Shown here: positions 1 through 6,680 of the stretch, in pieces
How the letters are laid out: every line of letters begins with the position of its first letter
Position numbering within the stretch: position 1 is the first letter of the stretch
Origin: an uncultured Blautia sp.
GTDB taxonomy: Bacteria; Bacillota; Clostridia; Lachnospirales; Lachnospiraceae
Assembly: GCF_934372025.1 (NCBI RefSeq)
Contig: NZ_CAKROJ010000055.1
Coordinates: forward strand, 1-14,264
Length of the DNA stretch: 14,264 nt
Reading direction: 5' to 3'
Translations under genes and position numbers: made by a program
The notes under the pieces: generated by a model
What the model was told of the DNA's origin: nothing
The model's database searches: none
Seen by the model: only the letters and a program-made list of their open reading frames with translations

Positions 1-43
1 CCTCAGTATTTTGCATATGTTTCTTACCAGTTTCCCACGATAT

Positions 44-64
44 CAGAATTATGTCAATATTCTG
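44..64. promoter_or_regulatory. Imperfect palindrome upstream of the tetR promoter, candidate operator
   Basis: A 21-bp dyad has arms CAGAAT (44-49) and ATTCTG (59-64); 8 of the 10 symmetric positions pair. It lies just upstream of the -35 box at 78. TetR-family repressors commonly bind such dyads beside their own promoters, so autoregulation is plausible. The internal heptamer TGTCAAT (52-58) recurs at 729-735 next to the oleate hydratase promoter. Binding is inference only. Confidence 0.35.
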
Positions 65-77
65 CCCATTCTAGTTA

Positions 78-106
78 TTGATGTTCCTTCCATAACATCA
101 TATAAT
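78..106 (+). promoter_or_regulatory. Sigma-A promoter of the tetR-family gene
   Basis: TTGATG (78-83), a 17-bp spacer and a perfect TATAAT (101-106) form a strong vegetative promoter. Transcription would start near 113, giving a leader of about 26 nt. The ribosome site AAAGGAGGT (124-132) then sits at ideal distance from the ATG at 139. Confidence 0.75.
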
Positions 107-138
107 AAACGAAAACAACCAGCAAAGGAGGTCACACC

Positions 139-702
139 ATGTCCAACATCACCAAGCATGCACTTGAAGAATCTCTGAAAAAAATGCTTCTCAAAAAACC
201 ACTCACAAAAATCACTATCAATGATCTCACTACTGACTGTGGTATCAGTCGAATGGCTTTTTATTATCATTTTAAAGACATCTATGATCTCGTCGAATGG
301 GCATGTCTGGAAGAATCACGAAAAGCTCTTCAGGGAAAGAAGACCTATGCAACATGGCAGGAAGGTCTTCTGCAGATTTTTGAAGCAGTATACGAAAACA
401 AACCTTTTATTATGAATGCTTATAATTCCATCAGCCGTGAGCAGATTGAAAATTACCTCTTCCATCTGACACATGATCTCATCATGGGAGTCGTTGAAGA
501 ACAATCTAAAGATACCTCTCTTACAAAAGAGCAAAAAAACTTTATCGCAGATTTTTATAAATACAGTTTTGTCGGTATCATGCTTGACTGGATCCGCCAG
601 GGAATGAAGGCTGACTATAATTCCGTCTGTGAAAATATGTGTATCACGCTCCACGGAAACATCACAAATTCTATCCGCAACTTTACAAAGCACGACGAAT
701 GA
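139..702 (+). CDS. TetR/AcrR-family transcriptional regulator, DhaS-like
   Basis: This 187-residue protein has the TetR layout. The N-terminal DNA-binding domain covers residues 1 to about 50; its helix-turn-helix lies around 25-45 and ends in the hallmark FYYHFKDIYDL. A divergent all-helical ligand or dimerisation domain follows. The overall pattern (MSNITK start, short DNA-binding domain, TetR_C-type tail) resembles regulators of the DhaS type, which control metabolic genes and are not always repressors. The ATG is fixed by AAAGGAGGT 7 nt upstream. The gene runs in the same direction as oleate hydratase, 118 nt upstream of it, so control of fatty-acid detoxification is a reasonable inference; a fatty-acid ligand is not shown. 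Family assignment is secure, specific role is not. Confidence 0.9.
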   Translation: MSNITKHALEESLKKMLLKKPLTKITINDLTTDCGISRMAFYYHFKDIYDLVEWACLEESRKALQGKKTYATWQEGLLQIFEAVYENKPFIMNAYNSISREQIENYLFHLTHDLIMGVVEEQSKDTSLTKEQKNFIADFYKYSFVGIMLDWIRQGMKADYNSVCENMCITLHGNITNSIRNFTKHDE

Positions 703-734
703 TAAGTTTTTACTCATAACACATTTTTTGTCAA

Positions 735-763
735 TTGAAGCGAGCTGTAAATGGTAATACTAT
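735..763 (+). promoter_or_regulatory. Candidate promoter of the oleate hydratase gene
   Basis: TTGAAG (735-740), a 17-bp spacer and TACTAT (758-763) fit a sigma-A promoter in the 118-bp gap after the regulator. No clear terminator was seen between the two genes, so read-through from the upstream promoter is also possible. A TGTCAAT copy (729-735) overlaps the edge of the -35 box and may be part of a regulator site. Confidence 0.5.
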
Positions 764-804
764 AAGGACAGAAACACAAGAACACACATCATCACAAATA
801 AATG

Positions 805-812
805 AAAGGTGG
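805..812 (+). promoter_or_regulatory. Ribosome binding site that decides the oleate hydratase start
   Basis: AAAGGTGG (805-812) lies 8 nt before the ATG at 821. An in-frame GTG at 809 is inside this Shine-Dalgarno sequence and has no site of its own, so 821 is chosen as the start. Confidence 0.8.
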
Positions 813-820
813 TTTTTTAT

Positions 821-2788
821 ATGTCTAAAAAAGGATTAAAACTTGGTGTTGCACTTGCAGCCGGAGCCGGCGCAGCAGCTATTCTTACCAAAACTTCTCA
901 GGAAAATAAAGAGATCAAAGCTACAAAGGCAAAAAAAGCCGAAGCTGCCAGATCTGATTACCGCAACACAGAACGCGGCAAATATGAAAAAAACAGCAAA
1001 GGTATTTATTATACAAACGGAAACTACGAAGCATTCGCCCGTCCGGAAAAGCCAGAAGGTGTCGATGAAAAACACGCATACATCGTAGGAAGCGGTCTCG
1101 CTTCTCTCGCTGCAGCCTGCTTCCTCGTTCGAGACGCACAAATGCCAGGCTCCCACATCCACATTCTGGAAGCGATGGACATTGCCGGTGGTGCCTGTGA
1201 TGGTATCTTCGATCCGACTCGTGGTTATGTCATGAGAGGCGGCCGTGAAATGGAAAACCATTTCGAATGTCTCTGGGATCTGTTCCGCAGCATTCCTTCT
1301 ATTGAAACACCTGGTATTTCCGTTCTTGATGAATACTACTGGCTGAACAAACATGATCCGAATTATTCCCTTTGCCGTGCAACTGTAAATCGCGGAGAAG
1401 ACGCTCATACAGACGGCAAGTTCAACCTCAGCCAGAAGGGTTGCATGGAAATCATGAAACTCTTCATGACAAAGGATGAAGACCTCTACGATAAGACAAT
1501 CGAAGATGTTTTCGATGAAGAAGTATTCGATTCCACCTTCTGGCTGTACTGGAGAACTATGTTTGCATTTGAAAACTGGCACAGCGCACTTGAGATGAAG
1601 CTCTATTTCCAGCGTTTCATCCACCATATTGCCGGACTTCCGGATTTCAGTGCACTTAAATTTACAAAATACAATCAGTATGAATCGCTGATCCTTCCAA
1701 TGCAGAAATATCTGGAAGCGGCCGGTGTTGACTTCCAGTTTAACACAGAAGTTACTAACGTTATCTTCGATTTCAAAGATGGCAAAAAAATTGCATCTGC
1801 AATCGAATGCAAAGTTAACGGCGTAGAAAAAGGCATCGTTCTTACTGAAAATGACCTTGTCTTTGTTACTAACGGAAGCTGTACAGAAGGTACAATCTAC
1901 GGTGATCAGAACCATGCCCCGAATGGTGACGCTGAGGTTCGTACAAGCGGCTGCTGGTCCCTCTGGAAAAATATCGCAGCCCAGGATCCGTCCTTCGGAC
2001 ATCCGGAAAAGTTCTGCTCCGATGTCAGCAAAACCAACTGGGAATCTGCAACTGTTACAACTCTGGATGACAAGATCATTCCATATATCACTGATATCTG
2101 CAAACGTGATCCACGTACAGGCAAAGTTGTCACAGGCGGTATCGTAAGCTGCCAGGATTCCAAGTGGCTCTTAAGCTGGACCATCAACCGTCAGGGACAG
2201 TTCAAGGATCAGGACAAAGACAAAGTCTGCGTATGGGTTTACGGACTGTTCACAGACGTACCTGGTGACTACATCAAGAAACCTATGAAAGACTGTACCG
2301 GTAAAGAGATCACCGCAGAGTGGCTGTATCATCTTGGTGTTCCAGAAGACCAGATTGATGAGCTTGCTGAACACAGTGCAGTGTGCGTACCGACCATGAT
2401 GCCGTATATCACCGCATTCTTCATGCCAAGAACAAAAGGTGACCGCCCGGACGTTATCCCGGATGGCTGTGTAAACTTTGCATTCCTTGGACAGTTCGCA
2501 GATACACCTCGTGACACTGTATTCACCACAGAATACTCTGTCAGAACCGCTATGGAAGCTGTTTACGGACTTCTCGGTGTTGACCGTGGTGTACCGGAAG
2601 TATGGGGAAGTGTTTATGATATCCGTGAACTCTTAAGCAGCAGTGTGAAGCTGATGGACGGCAAATCACCATTGGAAATTGATTTCCCTGGAGCTGGTAT
2701 CATTAAGAAACCTCTGCTTCACTTCATCAAGGGAACTGTGATTGAGAAAGTGTTGAGAGACTATGATGTGCTGAAGGATGGGATGTAA
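821..2788 (+). CDS. ohyA: Oleate hydratase (myosin-cross-reactive antigen family), with N-terminal extension
   Basis: Oleate hydratases are FAD enzymes that add water to the cis-9 double bond of oleate and related unsaturated fatty acids, giving 10-hydroxystearate; in Gram-positives this detoxifies host or dietary fatty acids. From the ATG at 821 the protein has 655 residues. The dinucleotide fold is at about 87-99 (YIVGSGLASLAAA). The family motif RGGREMEN with HFECLWD follows at about 139-153 and includes the conserved glutamate region of the active site. NGSCTE lies near 350 and the conserved C-terminal FTTEYSVRTAMEAVYGL near 568-584. Typical Lactobacillus or Streptococcus members start near YYTNGNYEAFARP, which here is at about 63-75. 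The extra 60 residues comprise a hydrophobic Ala/Gly stretch (about 6-22) and a Lys/Glu/Ala-rich linker, possibly a membrane anchor. Function is secure; the role of the extension is inference. Confidence 0.95.
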   Translation: MSKKGLKLGVALAAGAGAAAILTKTSQENKEIKATKAKKAEAARSDYRNTERGKYEKNSKGIYYTNGNYEAFARPEKPEGVDEKHAYIVGSGLASLAAACFLVRDAQMPGSHIHILEAMDIAGGACDGIFDPTRGYVMRGGREMENHFECLWDLFRSIPSIETPGISVLDEYYWLNKHDPNYSLCRATVNRGEDAHTDGKFNLSQKGCMEIMKLFMTKDEDLYDKTIEDVFDEEVFDSTFWLYWRTMFAFENWHSALEMKLYFQRFIHHIAGLPDFSALKFTKYNQYESLILPMQKYLEAAGVDFQFNTEVTNVIFDFKDGKKIASAIECKVNGVEKGIVLTENDLVFVTNGSCTEGTIYGDQNHAPNGDAEVRTSGCWSLWKNIAAQDPSFGHPEKFCSDVSKTNWESATVTTLDDKIIPYITDICKRDPRTGKVVTGGIVSCQDSKWLLSWTINRQGQFKDQDKDKVCVWVYGLFTDVPGDYIKKPMKDCTGKEITAEWLYHLGVPEDQIDELAEHSAVCVPTMMPYITAFFMPRTKGDRPDVIPDGCVNFAFLGQFADTPRDTVFTTEYSVRTAMEAVYGLLGVDRGVPEVWGSVYDIRELLSSSVKLMDGKSPLEIDFPGAGIIKKPLLHFIKGTVIEKVLRDYDVLKDGM

Positions 2789-2806
2789 TCTTAAACTTCT
2801 AAAAAA

Positions 2807-2879
2807 TGTGCAATATTTCTATAATATGTGCTACTGCATATAAGAAACATTTGTGATACCTTAGTATTGCACACATATT
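2807..2879. repeat. Two overlapping inverted repeats in the convergent intergenic region
   Basis: TGTGCAATA (2807-2815) pairs with TATTGCACA (2865-2873). A second, overlapping pair is AATATGTG (2823-2830) with CACATATT (2872-2879). The right arms overlap by two bases, so the two pairings compete. This lies just after the oleate hydratase stop and before the terminator. It could be a 3' UTR structure or a small repeat remnant; nothing coding was seen. Confidence 0.4.
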
Positions 2880-2884
2880 CAGTG

Positions 2885-2926
2885 AAATCCTGGAACGGGT
2901 CATAAGACCTGCTCCAGGATTTTCTT
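2885..2926 (+). terminator. Intrinsic terminator after oleate hydratase, possibly also used by the lacI operon
   Basis: AAATCCTGGA (2885-2894) pairs perfectly with TCCAGGATTT (2913-2922), and GGTC/GACC pairs again inside the loop. On the rightward strand it is followed by TTTTCTTAATT, a fair U-tract. On the leftward strand the stem sits 37 nt after the lacI stop but lacks a good U-run, so it would act there only as a weak terminator or an RNA-end stabiliser. Confidence 0.7.
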
Positions 2927-2958
2927 AATTTCCGGCTATATTTTCTATATTTTTTCTT

Positions 2959-3948
2959 TCATGTTGATTCTCTGATCACCAGTTCTGTATCAAGCAGAAG
3001 CGACTTCATCTCTTCCTGAGGATTTTCAATCAACTCCAGAAGCATTTCACAGGCAGTATATCCCATCTGGAATTTCGGCTGATTGACAGTTGTGATCGAA
3101 GGCGATGTCATAGAAGATAACTCAATGTTATCAAAACCGACCACCAGAATGTCCCGCGGTACGTGAAGGTGAAAACGCTTCGCCGCCCGGATCACTGCCG
3201 CCGCAAAGACATCGGATATGGTAAAAAATGCATTTGGTCTGCTGTCAGAATTCAGCAGTCTGCAAACCGCCGCATATGCCATCTCATAGTTTACCTCCGG
3301 AAGCTGAACGATCCACTGCTTCGGTACCATGATCTCTGCTTTCTGCAGTGCATTCATAAATCCTTCCTGACGTCTCCTGGCATACTTAAAGTTCCCCGGT
3401 CCATTGATCAGTGCTACCTTATTCCCACCATTCGCAATCAGATATTCTGTGGCATTTTCCGCAGCACGCACGTCATCAATACTGACATACGGATAATCTG
3501 CATGTTCATTATATTCACAGCACTGCACCAATGGTGCGATCGCCCGGATCTGATTCAGAGAATCTTCTGAAATCCGGTTCAGAAGTATTACACCTGCTGC
3601 ATCCACTCTTCGCAAAAGATTACAGAAATCCAGCATATTGCCTTTATTCAGATGTGATTCATGAATGAGCAGATGGCATCCATGCGCTTTTGCAGAGACT
3701 CTGGCGCCACGAATGATTTCCTGATAAAAAACATTCTCGATTCCGGGAATATTCAAAATGATCAGCGGCTGCGTTTCTTTTGAGACAGTTACCGTATTCT
3801 CCATCTGACATCCCAGTGTTCTCATGGCTTCCTCAACCCGCCGTATCGTTGGCTCTTTGACCAGTTCTCTGTGATTCAATACTCTTGATACAGTTGCCGG
3901 AGAGACCTGTGCTTTCTCAGCAATTAATGAAACAGTTATCTTCTTCAT
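2959..3948 (-). CDS. LacI-family transcriptional regulator of the sugar operon
   Basis: This 329-residue protein has the LacI/GalR architecture. The N-terminal helix-turn-helix is at about 6-25 (VSLIAEKAQVSPATVSRVLN), followed by the hinge-helix region to about residue 55. A periplasmic-binding-protein-like effector domain runs from about 60 to the end, with typical segments such as GVILLNRI, VALINGPGNF and ILVVGFDNIELS. It is the last gene of the leftward sugar operon, 82 nt after the permease. It has a plausible -10 box of its own and only a weak ribosome site (GAGAG upstream of ATG). LacI regulators generally sense the transported or phosphorylated sugar, so it most likely controls the transporter and the two enzymes; the TATACGTATA site at 9882-9891 is a candidate target. 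Confidence 0.93.
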   Translation of the reverse strand: MKKITVSLIAEKAQVSPATVSRVLNHRELVKEPTIRRVEEAMRTLGCQMENTVTVSKETQPLIILNIPGIENVFYQEIIRGARVSAKAHGCHLLIHESHLNKGNMLDFCNLLRRVDAAGVILLNRISEDSLNQIRAIAPLVQCCEYNEHADYPYVSIDDVRAAENATEYLIANGGNKVALINGPGNFKYARRRQEGFMNALQKAEIMVPKQWIVQLPEVNYEMAYAAVCRLLNSDSRPNAFFTISDVFAAAVIRAAKRFHLHVPRDILVVGFDNIELSSMTSPSITTVNQPKFQMGYTACEMLLELIENPQEEMKSLLLDTELVIREST

Positions 3949-3979
3949 ACTTTCTCTCTTTTTCAGGTTTTATATTTTT

Positions 3980-4009
3980 ATTATAAAGCATTTCCTGCCT
4001 GTTTAACAG
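3980..4009 (-). promoter_or_regulatory. Possible internal promoter and small dyad before lacI
   Basis: On the leftward strand there is a perfect TATAAT (3985-3980) in the 82-bp gap between permease and lacI, but no good -35 box at 17 bp. The 11-bp dyad CTGTTTAACAG (3999-4009) occupies the -35 area and could be a regulator site. Evidence is weak; lacI may simply be transcribed from the operon promoter. Confidence 0.3.
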
Positions 4010-4030
4010 AGATATTTATGTTCCAGTATT

Positions 4031-5056
4031 TTATTCAGCCTTTTTGAATTTCTGTTTGATCTGCGGTCCTATGATCTGTACCATAATAACAAGCAGTAAG
4101 ATGATTCCTTTGATTGCATTGTTGATAAGAGAGTCCATCTTAAGGGACACAATAATCTTGTCGATAATTGTATAGGACATTGCACCAAACAGAATTCCAA
4201 GGCATTTTCCTTTACCGCCTGACATGCTGATTCCACCAAGTACTGCTGCCGCGATTGCATACATTTCGTAACTGTTTCCAGTTGTTGCCGGGTCAGCGGA
4301 AGCATTCATTGCAATCCAGAGAAACGCACCAATTCCAACGAGTGCACCCGCGATCACAAATACTGAAATTTTCACAGCTGCGGTATTGATTCCTGCCATC
4401 TGTGCACCTTTCATGTTACTTCCTACTGCATATACTTTTTTACCGTATTTTGTACTTGTTGTGATATATACAAAAACAAGTGTCATAATAATAAGAATCA
4501 GACCAACGATCGGAATCGTAGATACTTTTCCATTACCAAAATTATACAGTGTCTGATAAGAAGACTGGCTGTTTGCCATTTTATAAACCGAACTTCCGCC
4601 GCCAATCAACGCTTTATCTACATGCTGACAGAAATACTGTGAAAAAGAACGATAGATCAGCATCGTTGCAAGTGTAACAATAAATGCAGGCATCTGGATC
4701 CATCCTACCATCACACCATTGATCAGTCCGCAAAATGCACCAAACAGAACTGCAAATAAAAATGTAAGAATAATGCTGTTTGTCATATTGAAAATAATAA
4801 CGGAAAATCCACCATCCAGCGCCAGCATGGAGCCTACAGAAAGGTCAATCTCACCAGTGATGCAGATCAGTCCCATACCCAGTCCAATGATACCGATCAC
4901 AGCAGAATGACGAAATACATTCATCATACCGCTCCAGGTCAGTCCGTTTGTTGTCAGTGCATATACGATAAAAATCGCCACAAAAACAATGATATAACTA
5001 TTTTCTCCCAGAAATCCTGCGATACGTCCAGGAACTGTTGTATTCTTTTTACTCAT
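4031..5056 (-). CDS. Sugar ABC transporter permease, RbsC-like
   Basis: A 341-residue, highly hydrophobic membrane protein of the branched-chain amino acid/ribose permease family (BPD_transp_2). The first membrane segment is at about 20-36. The family block GLGMGLICITGEIDLSVGSM lies at about 58-77, and GLINGVMVGWIQMPAFIVTLATM, which matches the RbsC region facing the ATPase, at about 110-132. A Gly-rich AVLGGISMSGGKGK segment appears near the C-terminus, which ends in a basic tail. An upstream in-frame ATG at 5086 would add 10 residues and overlap the ATPase gene. The ATG at 5056 is chosen because GGAGGG (5070-5065) sits 8 nt before it and the ATPase stop is only one base upstream. It forms the pore with the ATPase and binding protein encoded just upstream. 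Confidence 0.93.
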   Translation of the reverse strand: MSKKNTTVPGRIAGFLGENSYIIVFVAIFIVYALTTNGLTWSGMMNVFRHSAVIGIIGLGMGLICITGEIDLSVGSMLALDGGFSVIIFNMTNSIILTFLFAVLFGAFCGLINGVMVGWIQMPAFIVTLATMLIYRSFSQYFCQHVDKALIGGGSSVYKMANSQSSYQTLYNFGNGKVSTIPIVGLILIIMTLVFVYITTSTKYGKKVYAVGSNMKGAQMAGINTAAVKISVFVIAGALVGIGAFLWIAMNASADPATTGNSYEMYAIAAAVLGGISMSGGKGKCLGILFGAMSYTIIDKIIVSLKMDSLINNAIKGIILLLVIMVQIIGPQIKQKFKKAE

Positions 5057-5057
5057 C

Positions 5058-6557
5058 TTATTTTCCCTCCTCTGCCTGTGCCGCATTTGTTGAATACATC
5101 ATAACTGTCATCTCATCAATTTCCTCATGTTCCAGGACCTTGATGATTTCTCCGTTATAAAATACTGCACAGTAATCGGCAACTTTCTGGATCTCTGGTA
5201 TTTCCAGTGTATTGATCAAAATTGTCTTTCCCTGTTTGGCAAGTTCCAGAATCAGTTTGTAGATTTCTGCTTTTGCTCCTACATCGATTCCCTGTGTCGG
5301 GTTGTCCAGAAGGAGAATTTCGGCATCTGTATTCAGCCAGCGCGCAAGAAATACTTTCTGCTGATTTCCACCACTCAGAGAAGTGATAAGATCTTCGCAG
5401 GAATTTGCCTTAATATTCAGCATCTCCTTGTATTTCTTATATCTTTCGACTTCTTTCTTTTTAGAGATAGCTGCTTTCCATGCGGAAAGTGTATGCTCTG
5501 ACAGATACATGTTTTCCAGAATACTCATGTCCGGAATCACAGAATTTTCTTTTCTGTTGGATGCCAGCATTGCGATCCGGTCCTTCATGGCTTTGTGGAT
5601 CGTATGATCGTGCATGATATCTCCCTCAACACGCATCTCTCCACCATATGCCCTGGTAACGCCAAACATACACTGCATCAACTCACTGCTCCCGGCTCCC
5701 TGAAGTCCGGTCAGGCCTACAATACTGCCCTTTTTGACAGTAAGGTTGATATCATGAAATCCTTCCCCACTGAAATTTTTCAGTTCCAGAATGGTATCAC
5801 CCAATTTTCGCTCTTCATACACATCCTGATCGGAATATTTCTCACCAACCATCATCCGGGTAACTTCTTCCGGTGTCGTATCTTTTATATTTCCGCTTCC
5901 GATAAATTCTCCGTTTCGAAATACCGTATATCGGTCGGACAGCCGGAAGATCTCCGGCATTTTATGTGAAATAAAGATAAAGGAAGTTCCTTTTTTCTTT
6001 AAATTATTAACGATTTCAAAAAGATGTGCTACTTCATCATTATTTAATGATGTTGTCGGCTCATCCAGAATCAGAAGCTTTGCTTTAAAAAATAATGCTT
6101 TTGATATCTCAAGCAGCTGTTTCTGACTTGTTTTTAATTTTGAGACCTGCAATGTCGGATCTATGTCCACACCCAACTCCTGAAACAGTCTCTCCGCCTC
6201 CTGAATCATCTTTTTCTTATCCAGCCGACCCAGTTTTGTTGTATATTCTTTCTGAAGGAAAATATTTTCATAAACTTTCAGATCATTAAACAAATTTAAT
6301 TCCTGATGTACAAAAGCAATTCCCATATTCTCGGACTGCCTGATCGTAATATTTTTTAATTCATTTCCATCAAATTCAATTTCACCTTTATCACGCGGAA
6401 ATACACCGGTCAGCACATTCATAAGTGTTGACTTACCGGCACCATTTTCACCGAGAAGCGCATGTACTTCTCCCTTTTCTACTGTAAGCTGTACGTTTTT
6501 CAGTACAGGAACTCCGCTGAAGGACTTACAGATGTCTCTCATCTGCAGCAAACTCAT
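5058..6557 (-). CDS. Sugar ABC transporter ATP-binding protein with two nucleotide-binding domains, RbsA-like
   Basis: This 499-residue protein is the fused double ATPase of an RbsA/MglA/XylG-type carbohydrate importer. Domain 1 has a canonical Walker A, GENGAGKST (36-44), Walker B ILDEP (163-167) and H-loop ISH (196-198), but a degenerate signature around 139-147. Domain 2 has a degenerate Walker A, GLQGAGSSE (284-292, no lysine), and a canonical signature LSGGNQQ (394-400). Its Walker B reads LLLDNP (415-420), with Asn where the catalytic Glu is usual. One composite ATP site (Walker A of domain 1 with signature of domain 2) is therefore intact and the other appears dead in three motifs. Such asymmetry is known for the family, though the D-N change goes further. 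It ends one base before the permease start, so translation is probably coupled. Confidence 0.95.
   Translation of the reverse strand: MSLLQMRDICKSFSGVPVLKNVQLTVEKGEVHALLGENGAGKSTLMNVLTGVFPRDKGEIEFDGNELKNITIRQSENMGIAFVHQELNLFNDLKVYENIFLQKEYTTKLGRLDKKKMIQEAERLFQELGVDIDPTLQVSKLKTSQKQLLEISKALFFKAKLLILDEPTTSLNNDEVAHLFEIVNNLKKKGTSFIFISHKMPEIFRLSDRYTVFRNGEFIGSGNIKDTTPEEVTRMMVGEKYSDQDVYEERKLGDTILELKNFSGEGFHDINLTVKKGSIVGLTGLQGAGSSELMQCMFGVTRAYGGEMRVEGDIMHDHTIHKAMKDRIAMLASNRKENSVIPDMSILENMYLSEHTLSAWKAAISKKKEVERYKKYKEMLNIKANSCEDLITSLSGGNQQKVFLARWLNTDAEILLLDNPTQGIDVGAKAEIYKLILELAKQGKTILINTLEIPEIQKVADYCAVFYNGEIIKVLEHEEIDEMTVMMYSTNAAQAEEGK
5065..5070 (-). promoter_or_regulatory. Ribosome binding site that decides the permease start
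   Basis: GGAGGG on the leftward strand, inside the last codons of the ATPase gene, is 8 nt before the ATG at 5056. The alternative ATG at 5086 lacks a comparable site. Confidence 0.8.
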
Positions 6558-6613
6558 AATTCTCGCCTCCCTGTCTGATTTTCCGGCTGATGCTCCTTAT
6601 CCCTCTATCGGCT

Positions 6614-6641
6614 AAAGGGAACTTTATAAAAAGTTCCCTTT
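6614..6641 (-). promoter_or_regulatory. Intercistronic hairpin between binding-protein and ATPase genes
   Basis: A perfect 12-bp stem (6614-6625 with 6630-6641, AAAGGGAACTTT arms) closes a 4-nt loop. It lies in the 123-nt gap after the binding-protein stop and before the ATPase start. Only three U residues follow on the leftward strand, so full termination is unlikely. Such hairpins often cause partial termination or protect the upstream mRNA 3' end, giving more binding protein than membrane components; that role here is inferred. Confidence 0.7.
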
Positions 6642-6680
6642 ACCGTATTTAGTATGCTTTTATATGTTTCCTGTTCAATC

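Noticed and set aside
1..138. A gene end or start at the left edge
   Set aside because: No convincing coding sequence was found; the short antisense frame at 49-270 overlaps the regulator gene and lacks signals.
809..820. GTG start for oleate hydratase four codons earlier
   Set aside because: The GTG is part of the AAAGGTGG ribosome site; the ATG at 821 is ideally spaced.
836..2002. Long open frame of 388 codons antisense to oleate hydratase
   Set aside because: It lies wholly opposite a well-conserved enzyme, is Cys/Phe/Val-rich without a recognisable domain, and has no ribosome site or promoter. It is a codon-bias shadow.
5057..5086. Earlier ATG for the permease at 5086
   Set aside because: It would give a 29-nt overlap and a basic non-membrane stub MRHRQRRENK; the ATG at 5056 has GGAGGG at the right distance.
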